Source: JAYFRC01 sp034926415 (GTDB lineage: Bacteria; Bacillota; Clostridia; Oscillospirales; Oscillospiraceae). Taken from it: a DNA stretch of 39,012 bases. Positions 1 through 8,308 of this stretch are shown here, in pieces (the first letter of the stretch is position 1; the number at the start of each line of letters is the position of its first letter). A model generated the notes under the pieces. It did no database searches, was not told where the DNA came from, and was given only the letters and a program-made list of their open reading frames with translations. The translations under genes were made by a program, and so were the position numbers. The stretch covers positions 1 through 39,012 of the forward strand of contig JAYFRC010000106.1 in assembly GCA_034926415.1 (NCBI GenBank). The letters run 5' to 3'.

Positions 1-1
1 C

Positions 2-154
2 CTCGGCATGGACACAAAGATGCTCTGTTCTCCGGATTGTAAAGGACTTTGTCCCCGGTGCGGAGCCAATCTCAATCTCGGACCGTGCGGATGCAAAAAA
101 GAAACCGATTCGCGCTGGTCCGCGCTGGACTCGCTTTTTGGAAGCGAATCCTGA
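2..154 (+). CDS. YceD/DUF177 family protein, C-terminal fragment
   Basis: Partial gene: the window opens inside it, and the last 50 codons are read in frame 2 up to a TGA at 152-154. The fragment carries two CxxC-like pairs (CSPDCKGLCPRCG) followed by a short Cys-containing segment and an acidic tail ending in LDSLFGSES. This is the usual C-terminus of the DUF177/YceD family, which lies directly upstream of rpmF in most bacteria and has been linked to 23S rRNA accumulation. The gene is 59 nt upstream of rpmF on the same strand, as expected for the yceD-rpmF pair. The identification rests on this short tail plus the context. Confidence 0.8.
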   Translation, partial: LGMDTKMLCSPDCKGLCPRCGANLNLGPCGCKKETDSRWSALDSLFGSES

Positions 155-213
155 AAACGATAAAAACATGAATTACTGCTTTGGCAGATAGAACCAAGGA
201 GGTGTCATAAAGA

Positions 214-420
214 ATGGCAGTACCTAAGGGTAAAGTTTCAAAGGCAAGACGCGATAAGAGACGCAGCTCCGTCTGGAAGCTGGCTACTCCCGCTCTGGTC
301 AAGTGCGCCAAGTGCGGCGCGCTGCACGCACCTCACACAATGTGCCCGGAGTGCGGTACCTACAACGGCCGTCAGGTCAAGCAGGTCAAAGTCGCAGCGG
401 CAGAAGCAGAGGAAAAGTAA
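214..420 (+). CDS. rpmF: 50S ribosomal protein L32
   Basis: Large-subunit ribosomal protein L32. The N-terminus MAVPKGKVSKARRDKRR is the family signature, and two CxxC pairs (CAKCG, CPECG) form the zinc ribbon of the cysteine-containing form of L32. At 68 residues it is slightly longer than usual because of an Ala/Glu/Lys tail after the conserved NGRQV. A strong ribosome site (AAGGAGGTG) lies about 10 nt before the ATG. It follows the DUF177 gene and is closed by a clear terminator, so the two probably form a short operon. Confidence 0.97.
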   Translation: MAVPKGKVSKARRDKRRSSVWKLATPALVKCAKCGALHAPHTMCPECGTYNGRQVKQVKVAAAEAEEK

Positions 421-434
421 TTTCGTCTCACACT

Positions 435-470
435 GAGCGGGGAAGATGTTTGTCTTCCCCGCTCTTTTCT
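435..470 (+). terminator. Rho-independent terminator after rpmF
   Basis: A perfect 12-bp inverted repeat, GAGCGGGGAAGA (435-446) and TCTTCCCCGCTC (453-464), with a 6-nt loop, is followed by TTTTCT. It ends the yceD-rpmF transcript. Confidence 0.9.
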
Positions 471-527
471 TCGTCGGAAAAGGCGGATGACCGGACAGTT
501 TGTCAACATATAAACTTTTGTGTTTTG

Positions 528-556
528 TTGCGCTTCACGGAGTTTTAATATATAAT
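528..556 (+). promoter_or_regulatory. Likely sigma-A promoter for the DUF512 gene
   Basis: TATAAT at 551-556 is preceded at 17 bp by TTGCGC (528-533). The -10 is perfect and the -35 keeps only the TTG. The -10 lies inside a perfect 12-bp AT-rich inverted repeat (549-560 with 568-579, 7-nt loop) that would fold at the 5' end of the transcript or act as an operator. The rest of the gap between rpmF and the next gene shows nothing else. Confidence 0.55.
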
Positions 557-638
557 AATTGGAAAGAAATTATTATATATACGCGATATATGTGAATTCG
601 CACATTATGGAAAAGTCTGGAAAAGGAGAGATAGAGCG

Positions 639-1943
639 TTGGCGGGAAGAATAGAATCAATAGAGTCCGGCTCTCCGGCTGAAAAGGCCGGGGTGCGCGC
701 GGGCGAGACGCTTGTCTTTGTCAACGGTAAGAAAATAAACGACGTGCTCGACTACCGATTCTTCAGCTATGATCCTTCCCTTACGCTGACGCTCGAGAGC
801 GAGGACGGAAAGCGTCGTCGCGTGCGGATCGAAAAAGACGAGGGCGAGGACGTAGGCCTCAATTTCGAGACGTATCTCATGGACTCGGAGCGCCAGTGCA
901 GCAACCACTGCCTTTTCTGCTTCGTCGACCAGATGCCGCCCGATATGCGCGACACGCTGTATTTCAAGGACGACGACGCGCGGCTGTCGTTCCTGACCGG
1001 AACATATATCACTCTGACGAATCTTTCTGAGCGCGAGGCTCAGCGCATAATAGACCTGCATATAAGCCCGATAAACGTCTCGGTGCACTCTACCGACCCA
1101 AAGCTGCGGAGCATTCTGCTCGGTAACAAGGCGGCGGCTAAAGGCCTTGAATATATGCGCGCTTTCGCGGAAGCGGGCATAATAATGAACAGCCAGATAG
1201 TCGTGTGCCCGGGGCTCAACGACGGCGAGGCACTTAGAAAGACTATGTGCGACCTTTTCGCCATGGGCACCGCGACCTGCGCGGTGGTTCCCGTCGGGCT
1301 CACGAAATATCGCAAGGGGCTTTATAAAATGCCGCCGGTGGATAAAGCCAAAGCCGCGGAGATAATAGACATCATCGATACTTTCGGCGACGGATGCCTG
1401 AAGCAGCGGGGGAGCCGCGTCTTTTTTTGCGCCGACGAGCTTTATATCAAGGCCGGCCGTCCGCTCCCGCCCGAAGAATACTATGAGGGCTATCCGCAGA
1501 TAGAAAACGGAGTGGGCATGCTTCGCTCGCTTGAAGGCGAGTTTCTGGACGGACTTTCGGAAATAGAAGCGGACGAGGTGTGCGAGCCCTTTGCTACGGC
1601 GACAGGCGTTATAGCCGAGCCGTTTATATCGGGGCTCGTGGCTGCGGCGGCGAAAAAATGCAAAAACGTCGACGGGCGGGTGTACGCGATAAAAAACGAG
1701 TTTTTCGGGACGACGATAGACGTGTCGGGGCTGATAACCGGTGCGGACCTCATAAAACAGCTGGCGGGCAAGCCGCTCGGCAAACGGCTTCTGATACCGG
1801 AGAATATGCTTCGCCACGGCGGAGAGGTATTTCTTGACGACCTGACGGTCGTCGATGTTGAAAAGACCGTCGGAGTTCCGATACAGGTGGTCGGAGCGTC
1901 CGGCTACGCGCTGATAGACGCAATATTTGAAAAGCAAGGATAA
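639..1943 (+). CDS. PDZ-domain radical SAM-like protein, DUF512 family
   Basis: A 434-residue protein of the DUF512 family, Fe-S oxidoreductase-like. Residues 1-60 form a PDZ-like domain (GSPAEKAGVRAGETLVFVNG). A cysteine cluster CSNHCLFCF near residue 87 has the CxxxCxxC spacing of radical SAM [4Fe-4S] sites. The remainder is the radical SAM-like barrel and the DUF512 C-terminal domain. The family is widespread in Clostridia, typically next to der as here; its substrate is unknown and I do not assign one. The start is TTG, 10 nt after AAAGGAGAG; no ATG upstream fits. It heads a run of genes with der, plsY and gpsA. Confidence 0.88.
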   Translation: MAGRIESIESGSPAEKAGVRAGETLVFVNGKKINDVLDYRFFSYDPSLTLTLESEDGKRRRVRIEKDEGEDVGLNFETYLMDSERQCSNHCLFCFVDQMPPDMRDTLYFKDDDARLSFLTGTYITLTNLSEREAQRIIDLHISPINVSVHSTDPKLRSILLGNKAAAKGLEYMRAFAEAGIIMNSQIVVCPGLNDGEALRKTMCDLFAMGTATCAVVPVGLTKYRKGLYKMPPVDKAKAAEIIDIIDTFGDGCLKQRGSRVFFCADELYIKAGRPLPPEEYYEGYPQIENGVGMLRSLEGEFLDGLSEIEADEVCEPFATATGVIAEPFISGLVAAAAKKCKNVDGRVYAIKNEFFGTTIDVSGLITGADLIKQLAGKPLGKRLLIPENMLRHGGEVFLDDLTVVDVEKTVGVPIQVVGASGYALIDAIFEKQG

Positions 1944-1949
1944 GACCTG

Positions 1950-1967
1950 AAGCCGCCGGGGCGGCTT
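1950..1967 (+). promoter_or_regulatory. GC-rich hairpin in the der leader
   Basis: A perfect inverted repeat AAGCCGCC / GGCGGCTT, separated by two G residues, lies between the DUF512 stop and der. There is no T-run, so it is not a normal terminator. The ribosome site GAAAGGA of der begins at 1968, the base after the hairpin, so folding could influence der translation. Confidence 0.5.
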
Positions 1968-1987
1968 GAAAGGAATGGTCGTAATTT

Positions 1988-3310
1988 ATGAAACCTGTTA
2001 TAGCGATAGTGGGCAGGCCGAACGTCGGCAAGTCACTTATGTTCAACAAGCTGATAGGCGAGCGCCGCTCGATAGTCGAGGATACGCCGGGCGTGACGCG
2101 CGACAGAATCTACGGCGAGGCCGAGTGGCGCGGGCGGAAGTTTACTCTGATAGACACCGGAGGAATAGAGCCGCGCACAGACGACAAGATGCTCTCGCTT
2201 ATGCGCGAGCAGGCGCAGATAGCCATCGAAAATGCCACGGTAATAGTATTCCTCTGCGACATAAAGACCGGGCTGACGGCCGCCGATCAGGAGGTCGCCA
2301 ACATGCTGCTCCGTTCGGAAAAGCCAATAGTGCTTGCCGTCAACAAGGTGGACTCCGTCGGGCCGACGGACCCGGAGATATACGAGTTCTACAATCTCGG
2401 GCTGGGAGAGCCGATACCGGTATCGGCTGTGCACGGACACGGTACGAGCGATCTGCTCGACGCTTGCTTTGAGCATTTCCCAAAAGACGACGAAAGCGAC
2501 GAGGACCCCGACGCCATAAAGGTCGCTATAATCGGAAAACCGAACGTCGGCAAGTCGTCGCTCACGAACCGCATACTCGGCGAGCAACGCATGATAGTCA
2601 GCGACATTGCCGGGACGACGCGTGACGCGATAGACTCGCCGTTTGAAAACAGCTACGGTAAATATGTGTTCATCGACACAGCCGGGATGAGAAAAAAGGC
2701 GAAGGTCGACGAAGGCATAGAAAAATACAGCGTGCTTCGCGCCACGATGGCGATAGAGCGCTCGGACGTGTGCCTTATCATGATAGACGCGCAGGACGGC
2801 GTTACGGAGCAGGACACGAAGGTCGCGGGTGTGGCGCACAACGCGGGCAAGGCGTGCATAATAGTCGTGAACAAGTGGGACGTCGTCGATAAGGACGAGA
2901 AGACCATGGATAAATTCCGCGAAGATGTGCGGCGCGACCTCGCATATATGACCTATGCGCCGATAGTTTTTATCTCCGCAGCTACGGGACAGCGCGTGGA
3001 GCGGCTGTTCGAGCTTATAAATTACGTCAACGACCAGAGCGCCATGCGTATAACTACCGGAATGCTCAACAACGTCCTGGCCGACGCGCAGACGCGCGTC
3101 CAGCCGCCAACCGACAAGGGACGCAGGCTGAAAATATATTATATGACTCAGGTCGGGATCAAGCCGCCGCATTTCATTGCATTCTGCAACGACGCGAGGC
3201 TGTTCCACTATTCCTATCAGCGCTATCTTGAAAACCAGATACGCGGAGTGTTTGGTCTCGAGGGTACGCCGATAGTGCTGTCAATACGTCAAAAGGGCGA
3301 GGAGGCATGA
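1988..3310 (+). CDS. der: Ribosome-associated GTPase Der (EngA)
   Basis: Double-GTPase needed for 50S subunit maturation. Both G domains are intact. G domain 1 has the P-loop GRPNVGKS at residues 8-15, DTGG and NKVD. G domain 2 has GKPNVGKSS, DTAGM and NKWD. The C-terminal KH-like domain ends in PIVLSIRQKGEEA. At 440 residues it is the normal length (B. subtilis Der is 436). One small feature is GKSLMFN in G1, where most relatives have GKST/GKSS; Leu after the P-loop Ser is seen in some Clostridia. The ATG follows GAAAGGA by about 13 nt. It is 4 nt upstream of plsY. Confidence 0.97.
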   Translation: MKPVIAIVGRPNVGKSLMFNKLIGERRSIVEDTPGVTRDRIYGEAEWRGRKFTLIDTGGIEPRTDDKMLSLMREQAQIAIENATVIVFLCDIKTGLTAADQEVANMLLRSEKPIVLAVNKVDSVGPTDPEIYEFYNLGLGEPIPVSAVHGHGTSDLLDACFEHFPKDDESDEDPDAIKVAIIGKPNVGKSSLTNRILGEQRMIVSDIAGTTRDAIDSPFENSYGKYVFIDTAGMRKKAKVDEGIEKYSVLRATMAIERSDVCLIMIDAQDGVTEQDTKVAGVAHNAGKACIIVVNKWDVVDKDEKTMDKFREDVRRDLAYMTYAPIVFISAATGQRVERLFELINYVNDQSAMRITTGMLNNVLADAQTRVQPPTDKGRRLKIYYMTQVGIKPPHFIAFCNDARLFHYSYQRYLENQIRGVFGLEGTPIVLSIRQKGEEA

Positions 3311-3314
3311 CGGA

Positions 3315-3956
3315 ATGCTCGCTGGGATGTTCGTTCTATCATCTGTAATAGCGTATTTTTTTGGCTGCATAAACGGCGCAATACTCGTTTCCAAGTATTT
3401 TTATAAAGACGATGTGCGTGCCCACGGCAGCGGCAACGCAGGACTTACCAATTTTTACCGTGTCTACGGGACCAAGGGCATTGCCGGCGTTCTTGCATGC
3501 GACATACTCAAGGCTATGATTGCCACGTTTATAGGCGGAGTGCTGCTGACGCTTGCCGGGGGCGATGAGTTCCGGGTCGTCGGTCAGTTTGTCGCGGCGG
3601 CGTTCGTCATGCTCGGACACACGTATCCAGTCACGTTCCATTTCCACGGCGGAAAGGGCATACTGTCTGGCGTGTCGGCGGTTATGGTGATAAACTGGAA
3701 AATAGCCCTTTTGCTTCTCGCCATCTTTTTCGTGGTGGTTTTAGTAACGAAGTATGTCTCGCTCGGCTCGATAATCGCGGCGTCCATGCTGGTGCCGTGC
3801 GTATGGATATGGTCGCATTCGGCGTCGTACACGCTGCTTTCGGTCGTGACAGCCGGACTTCTGGTGTTTGCGCACCGCGCCAACATAGCGAGGCTCGTAC
3901 GCGGAAAAGAAAGCAAATTCACTTTACATAGGAATAAAACGGAGGGTGGACAATGA
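3315..3956 (+). CDS. plsY: Acyl-phosphate:glycerol-3-phosphate acyltransferase PlsY
   Basis: Integral membrane enzyme that makes lysophosphatidic acid from acyl-phosphate and glycerol-3-phosphate, the first step of phospholipid synthesis. It has the three PlsY motifs: GSGNAGLTNFYRVYG near residue 37, GHTYPVTFHFHGGKG near residue 100, and a C-terminal segment with HRANIARLVRGKE. About five hydrophobic segments and 213 residues match the family. GGAGG sits 9 nt before the chosen ATG, inside the end of der; the next in-frame ATG (3327) is possible but worse placed. Its stop overlaps the gpsA start (ATGA), so the two enzymes around glycerol-3-phosphate are probably translationally coupled. Confidence 0.95.
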   Translation: MLAGMFVLSSVIAYFFGCINGAILVSKYFYKDDVRAHGSGNAGLTNFYRVYGTKGIAGVLACDILKAMIATFIGGVLLTLAGGDEFRVVGQFVAAAFVMLGHTYPVTFHFHGGKGILSGVSAVMVINWKIALLLLAIFFVVVLVTKYVSLGSIIAASMLVPCVWIWSHSASYTLLSVVTAGLLVFAHRANIARLVRGKESKFTLHRNKTEGGQ

Positions 3957-4957
3957 AAATAGCTGTTGTTGGAAGCGGAGGATGGGGCACCGCGCTGGCG
4001 CTGCTGCTGCTGGATAACGGGCACGACGTTACCATGTGGTCATTTGACGGACGCGAAGTCGAGACGCTTAAAAAAACGCGCGAAAATCCGCTGCTCAAGG
4101 GCGTCGAGATACCGAAAGAACTGAAGCTGACGACGGACATTTCCTGCGTGAAAGGCAAGGGCCTCGTGGTTTTCGCGACTCCGTCCTTCGCTGTCCGGGA
4201 AACCGCGAGAAAGGCTGCGCCGCAGCTGGACGAGGGCACGCTGCTGGTCACCGTCTCAAAGGGAATTGAAAAGGACACTTCGCTCCGTCTGTCTCAGGTT
4301 ATCGACGAGGAGACCGGGCACAACTTCGACATAGTCGCGCTTTCAGGTCCGTCGCACGCCGAGGAGGTCGGACGCAGGATACCGACGGGCGTAGTCGCCG
4401 CAGCGGTGAATAAAAAGGCGGCTGAAGCCGTGCAGGACGTGTTCATGAGCCCGCGTTTTCGAGTCTACTCAAGCCCAGACATCATCGGAGTCGAACTTGC
4501 CGCTGCGCTCAAAAACGTCATCGCGCTGTGCTACGGCGTGCTCGACGGCATGGGCAGCGGAGATAATACCCGCGCGCGGCTGATGACCCGCGGCCTTACC
4601 GAGACCGCGCGCCTCGGCGTGGCGCTCGGCGGCAAAGCGGCAACCTTCGCGGGACTCGCCGGGGTCGGCGACCTGATAGTCACCTGTACGTCGATGCACT
4701 CGCGCAACCACCGCGCTGGAATCCTGATTGGACAGGGAAAGAGCGCGCAGGAGGCAATGAAGGAGGTCGGAGCCGTCGTGGAGGGTTATTACGCCGCCCA
4801 GACAGTTATGACGCTCGCCAAGAAGACCGGCATAGAAATGCCCATATCCAAGGCCGCATACGAGGTGCTTTACGAGGGCAAATCAGCCAAGGAAGCCCTG
4901 CGGCAGCTCATGTCCCGCTCGAAAAAGCACGAGATAGAGGACAGCAGCTGGAACTGA
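3953..4957 (+). CDS. gpsA: Glycerol-3-phosphate dehydrogenase [NAD(P)+]
   Basis: Cytoplasmic enzyme that reduces dihydroxyacetone phosphate to sn-glycerol-3-phosphate, the substrate of PlsY encoded just upstream. The Rossmann motif GSGGWGTALA lies at residues 7-16. LSGPSHAEEV and the catalytic-lysine region ELAAALKNVIAL are present, as is the conserved GLAGVGDLIVTCTS. At 334 residues it is full length. The start overlaps the plsY stop by 4 nt, with a GGAGGGTGG ribosome site. It is the last gene of the run, followed by a two-way terminator. Confidence 0.97.
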   Translation: MKIAVVGSGGWGTALALLLLDNGHDVTMWSFDGREVETLKKTRENPLLKGVEIPKELKLTTDISCVKGKGLVVFATPSFAVRETARKAAPQLDEGTLLVTVSKGIEKDTSLRLSQVIDEETGHNFDIVALSGPSHAEEVGRRIPTGVVAAAVNKKAAEAVQDVFMSPRFRVYSSPDIIGVELAAALKNVIALCYGVLDGMGSGDNTRARLMTRGLTETARLGVALGGKAATFAGLAGVGDLIVTCTSMHSRNHRAGILIGQGKSAQEAMKEVGAVVEGYYAAQTVMTLAKKTGIEMPISKAAYEVLYEGKSAKEALRQLMSRSKKHEIEDSSWN

Positions 4958-5000
4958 GACGGGAAAAAGCCCCGGGATTTTTAAGGCATAACAAAAACAA

Positions 5001-5040
5001 AAAATCCCTCTTCGAAAGAAGAGGGATTTTATTGTTGTTA
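5001..5040. terminator. Bidirectional terminator between gpsA and rpmB
   Basis: A perfect 12-bp inverted repeat, AAAATCCCTCTT (5001-5012) and AAGAGGGATTTT (5019-5030), has T-rich flanks on both strands. It serves gpsA on plus and rpmB on minus. Confidence 0.92.
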
Positions 5041-5050
5041 AGTTTAATAC

Positions 5051-5239
5051 TCAGACTGCTCTGGTAACCTTGCCGGAGCGCAGGCACCGGGTACAAACAT
5101 AGACATGGCGGGGCGTACCGTCGACGATCGCCTTAACGCGCTTCACATTGGGCTTCCATGCACGGTTGGCGCGTCTGTGGGAATGGGAGACCTTTATTCC
5201 AAAAGTCACGCCCTTGTCGCAGAATTCGCACTTTGCCAT
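5051..5239 (-). CDS. rpmB: 50S ribosomal protein L28
   Basis: Ribosomal protein L28, 62 residues from the ATG at 5239. An in-frame ATG 9 nt further upstream is less likely, because AAGGAGGTGCAACGG stands correctly before the shorter form and the family begins MAKCEFCDKG. Two CxxC pairs (CEFC, CTRC) mark the zinc-binding form. SHSHRRANRAWKPN and RVKAIVDGTPRHVYVCTRCL are family signatures. It is a single gene on the minus strand between two plus-strand blocks, with its own promoter and terminator. Confidence 0.97.
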   Translation of the reverse strand: MAKCEFCDKGVTFGIKVSHSHRRANRAWKPNVKRVKAIVDGTPRHVYVCTRCLRSGKVTRAV

Positions 5240-5299
5240 CCGTTGCACCTCCTTGCTGCATTTGTCTTAACGCATATCTTCCTGATAAGCGCCTTTGAT

Positions 5300-5328
5300 A
5301 TACTAACATACGACCTGCCGAATTGCAA
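5300..5328 (-). promoter_or_regulatory. Sigma-A promoter of rpmB
   Basis: Reading the minus strand, TTGCAA (5328-5323) and TAGTAT (5305-5300) are separated by exactly 17 bp, about 60 bp upstream of the L28 start. Confidence 0.7.
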
Positions 5329-5469
5329 GGATTATTTTAATCATTTTCCTCATTTTTTATAAATTTTCAGGTGCGCAGAGGGAAAATCCAATCCCGGGGA
5401 AGCTTTTTGCACGGGGCGGAGAAACCGCGCGGAGCGTTTAAGGCGGAGGCGCTCTGTCCTCTGTTTCTC

Positions 5470-5498
5470 TTGATAAAAGTAGCGGATTAAAGTATAAT
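5470..5498 (+). promoter_or_regulatory. Sigma-A promoter of the hprK-murB-rapZ-yvcK-whiA run
   Basis: TTGATA (5470-5475), 17 bp and a perfect TATAAT (5493-5498). The expected start of transcription is about 40 nt before hprK. Between this promoter and that of rpmB (about 5330-5469) I see only a weak inverted repeat (GAGCG / CGCTC) and no gene. Confidence 0.8.
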
Positions 5499-5546
5499 TA
5501 ACATATTATATATAAAAGTATTCCCGGGTGAAAGGTGAAGATACAA

Positions 5547-6491
5547 ATGAACGGCGGAAAAAGTGTTAGACTTGCTCAGATCGTTGAGGAATTCGGGCTT
5601 GAGATTATAAGAAAGGGCTCCGACTACGACGAAGCGCTGCTGACTATCGAGGATGTCAACCGCCCCGGGCTTCAGTTCGTCGGTTTTTTTGATTACTTTG
5701 ACCCGCGCAGACTCGAGGTCATCGGCAAGGCCGAGATAACTTTTCTCGCCAAAATGACTCCGGAAAAGCGCCGAGAGAGCTTTGAGGGGCTTTTGTCCTA
5801 CGACATCCCCGCGCTGGTGATATCGCGCGGGATGGACGTCTTCCCCGAGTGCCTCGAAATGGCCGAAAAATACGGCCGCACTTTGCTGCGGACACAGGAC
5901 CCGACAGTCGTTTTCACAAGCAAGATGATAGACGCGCTGAACAAATACCTCGCACCGAGCATAACGCGTCACGGCGTACTGGTCGAGATATACGGCGAGG
6001 GCGTGCTTATCCTCGGCGAGTCCGGGGTCGGCAAGAGCGAGACCGCCATAGAGCTTGTCAAGCGCGGGCACCGTCTTATAGCTGACGACGCCGTGGAGAT
6101 AAGGAGAATCGCAAACACGCTGATGGGAACCGCGCCGAAGCTCATTCGCCACTACATCGAGCTTCGCGGCATCGGCGTCGTAGACGTACGCCAGCTTTTC
6201 GGCATGAGCGCGATAAAAATCGAATCGCAGATAGATCTCATAATCAATCTCGAGCCATGGAAAGAGGGCTATCCTTACGACCGTCTCGGTCTTGAGGAGC
6301 AGTATATGGCCATCATGGGGCTGAACCTGCCAGCGCTGACCGTGCCGGTGCAGCCGGGGCGTAACCTCGCGGTCATAATTGAGGTTGCGGCCATGAACAA
6401 CAGACACAAGAAGCTCGGCTACAACGCCGCCCAGGAGTTCAACGACCAGATTAACAGACATTTCGACGAGGAGTTGGGCAAACAAAAATGA
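5547..6491 (+). CDS. hprK: HPr kinase/phosphorylase
   Basis: Phosphorylates and dephosphorylates Ser46 of HPr, the sensor step of carbon catabolite repression in Firmicutes. The P-loop GESGVGKSE falls at residues 157-165 with this start, close to its place in the B. subtilis enzyme. LIADDAVEI and the signature RGIGVVDVRQLFG follow. The chosen ATG at 5547 sits 9 nt after AAAGGTG. A GTG at 5535 is in frame but has no ribosome site. No ptsH is in the window. The stop overlaps the murB start (ATGA). Confidence 0.95.
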   Translation: MNGGKSVRLAQIVEEFGLEIIRKGSDYDEALLTIEDVNRPGLQFVGFFDYFDPRRLEVIGKAEITFLAKMTPEKRRESFEGLLSYDIPALVISRGMDVFPECLEMAEKYGRTLLRTQDPTVVFTSKMIDALNKYLAPSITRHGVLVEIYGEGVLILGESGVGKSETAIELVKRGHRLIADDAVEIRRIANTLMGTAPKLIRHYIELRGIGVVDVRQLFGMSAIKIESQIDLIINLEPWKEGYPYDRLGLEEQYMAIMGLNLPALTVPVQPGRNLAVIIEVAAMNNRHKKLGYNAAQEFNDQINRHFDEELGKQK

Positions 6492-7399
6492 GTTCCTACG
6501 ACATATTTGACAACGCCGTAAAACAGAAATTTCCCGGTATGCGCGTCGCCGCGGACGAACCGATGTCAAAGCATACGTCGTTCCGCATCGGCGGCGCGGC
6601 GAGACGCATGGCATTTCCAAAAAACGAATGCGAATTCGCGCTTTTGCTCGACCTCTGCCGCGAAATCGGCATGGAGACGTTAATCCTGGGCAATGGGACG
6701 AACCTGCTTGTCGCGGACGAGGGGATCGACCGCGTGGTCGTTGCGACGTGCGAAATGAGCGAGGTAGAGATGGCCGGGGAAAACGTTCTGAAAGCCGCCG
6801 CCGGAGTGCCGCTTGCGCTGCTTGCGGTGACGGCGCAGAGCAGCGGACTTACGGGCCTTGAATTCGCGCACGGGATACCCGGAAGCGTCGGAGGCGCGGT
6901 CGTTATGAACGCCGGAGCCTACGGCGGAGAGATTAAGCAGGTCGTGCGCCGCGTGACGGCGTGGTTTCCGGGCGGTGTCAGGATACTTGAAGCCGCGGAG
7001 CTCGATTTTTCGTACCGCCACAGTGTATTTTCCGAGCATCCCGAGGCGGTCGTGATGTCGGCGGAGTTCGCGCTTGCAAGAGGCGACCGCGCTGAGATAA
7101 AAGGGAAGATGGAAGACCTGATGAACCGCAGACGCGCGAGCCAGCCGCTCGAATATCCGAGCGCGGGGAGTACGTTCAAGCGCCCCGAAGGATATTTCGC
7201 GGGGGCGCTTATTGAACAGAGCGGACTAAAAGGCGCGCGTGTGGGCGGTGCCCAGGTCTCGGAAAAGCACGCGGGATTCATAATCAACACGGGCGGGGCC
7301 ACCTGCGGCGACGTGCTCGAGCTGATAAAGATGGTGCAGGAGCGGATATACGCCGAAAAGGGAGTGCGTATCGAGCCCGAGGTAAAAATAATAAAATGA
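6488..7399 (+). CDS. murB: UDP-N-acetylenolpyruvoylglucosamine reductase
   Basis: FAD enzyme of the second committed step of peptidoglycan precursor synthesis, giving UDP-MurNAc. Visible motifs in order: HTSFRIGGAA, LGNGTNLLVAD (FAD binding), GIPGSVGGAVVMNAGAYGGE, YRHSVF, and PSAGSTFKRPEG with the catalytic Ser, then QVSEKHAGFIIN. The compact 303-residue form without the tyrosine loop fits type II MurB of Gram-positives. It is translationally coupled to hprK. The hprK-murB-rapZ-yvcK-whiA order is common in Clostridia. Confidence 0.96.
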   Translation: MSSYDIFDNAVKQKFPGMRVAADEPMSKHTSFRIGGAARRMAFPKNECEFALLLDLCREIGMETLILGNGTNLLVADEGIDRVVVATCEMSEVEMAGENVLKAAAGVPLALLAVTAQSSGLTGLEFAHGIPGSVGGAVVMNAGAYGGEIKQVVRRVTAWFPGGVRILEAAELDFSYRHSVFSEHPEAVVMSAEFALARGDRAEIKGKMEDLMNRRRASQPLEYPSAGSTFKRPEGYFAGALIEQSGLKGARVGGAQVSEKHAGFIINTGGATCGDVLELIKMVQERIYAEKGVRIEPEVKIIK

Positions 7400-7434
7400 T
7401 TATACACAGACGGGCGAAAGGACGTGGCAGGGAA

Positions 7435-8295
7435 ATGCAGTTCGTTATAGTTTCCGGGATGTCGGGAGCCGGCAAGAGCAAGGCTGTTTCCATACTGGAA
7501 GATTTTGGGTACTACTGCGTTGACAACATGCCGGCCCAAATGCTGCCGCCGTTTGCCAAGCTGTGCCTTGCCGACGGCGGAAAATACGAGCATGTCGCGC
7601 TCGTTACCGACGTGCGCGGAGGCGACGATTTTTCGGCGCTATTCACTTCGCTCGACGAGCTTGAGAAAATGAACTGCAAGTACAACATACTTTTCATGGA
7701 GGCCGCGCCCGAGACGATAGTTCGAAGATATAAAGAGACGCGCCGCAAACACCCTCTGTCAAACCCCAACACAACGCTGAGAGAAGCGATACAGAAAGAG
7801 CGCATGGCTCTCACGCCTGTCCGCGCCCGGGCGACGTATATCATCGACACAACGGCTCTGTCGAACGCGAAGCTGCGCGATGAGCTTAGGATGATGTTCG
7901 CAAGGGACGATCGCGAGGCGCAGATGAGCGTCAGCGTCATTTCGTTCGGATACAAATACGGAATACCGATCGAGGCCGATCTTGTGTTAGACGTGCGCTT
8001 TCTCCCAAACCCGTTTTATATCGACGACCTTCGGTCTCTTTCGGGGCTTGATGCAAAGGTCTACGACTTTATTTTCAGTTATCAGCAGACACGCGATTTC
8101 ATGAAATACCTAGAGCGCCTTATCGCATTTCTTCTCCCGCTTTACAGCGAGGAGGGAAAGACGTCGCTCGTTATAGCCGTGGGCTGCACGGGAGGTCAGC
8201 ACCGCTCCGTGGCAATAACCCGCGCGCTTGCGGATTTTATAAAACGAAAGGGCTATCAGGCGTCGGAAAATCACCGCGATATGACGCGTGCGTGA
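7435..8295 (+). CDS. rapZ: RapZ/YvcJ family nucleotide-binding protein
   Basis: P-loop protein of the RapZ/YvcJ family. E. coli RapZ is the RNase E adapter that controls glucosamine-6-phosphate synthase; B. subtilis YvcJ hydrolyses nucleotides and affects competence. GMSGAGKSKA is the Walker A at residues 8-17. DVRFLPNPFY and AVGCTGGQHRSVAI are the conserved C-terminal motifs. I prefer the ATG at 7435 because family members begin a few residues before the FVIVSGMSGAGKS segment. An ATG at 7396, overlapping the murB stop, would add 13 residues without family resemblance, though it would give translational coupling. No RNase E partner is implied here. Confidence 0.93.
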   Translation: MQFVIVSGMSGAGKSKAVSILEDFGYYCVDNMPAQMLPPFAKLCLADGGKYEHVALVTDVRGGDDFSALFTSLDELEKMNCKYNILFMEAAPETIVRRYKETRRKHPLSNPNTTLREAIQKERMALTPVRARATYIIDTTALSNAKLRDELRMMFARDDREAQMSVSVISFGYKYGIPIEADLVLDVRFLPNPFYIDDLRSLSGLDAKVYDFIFSYQQTRDFMKYLERLIAFLLPLYSEEGKTSLVIAVGCTGGQHRSVAITRALADFIKRKGYQASENHRDMTRA

Positions 8296-8308
8296 ATGTG
8301 AGGCGAAA

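Noticed and set aside
657..1937. Long open frame on the minus strand opposite the DUF512 gene
   Set aside because: Its translation is rich in Arg/His/Tyr with no family resemblance; it is a mirror of the codon use of the real gene. The same holds for the long minus-strand frames at 2033-3208, 5487-6620, 9368-10222, 10743-11708 and 33444-34487.
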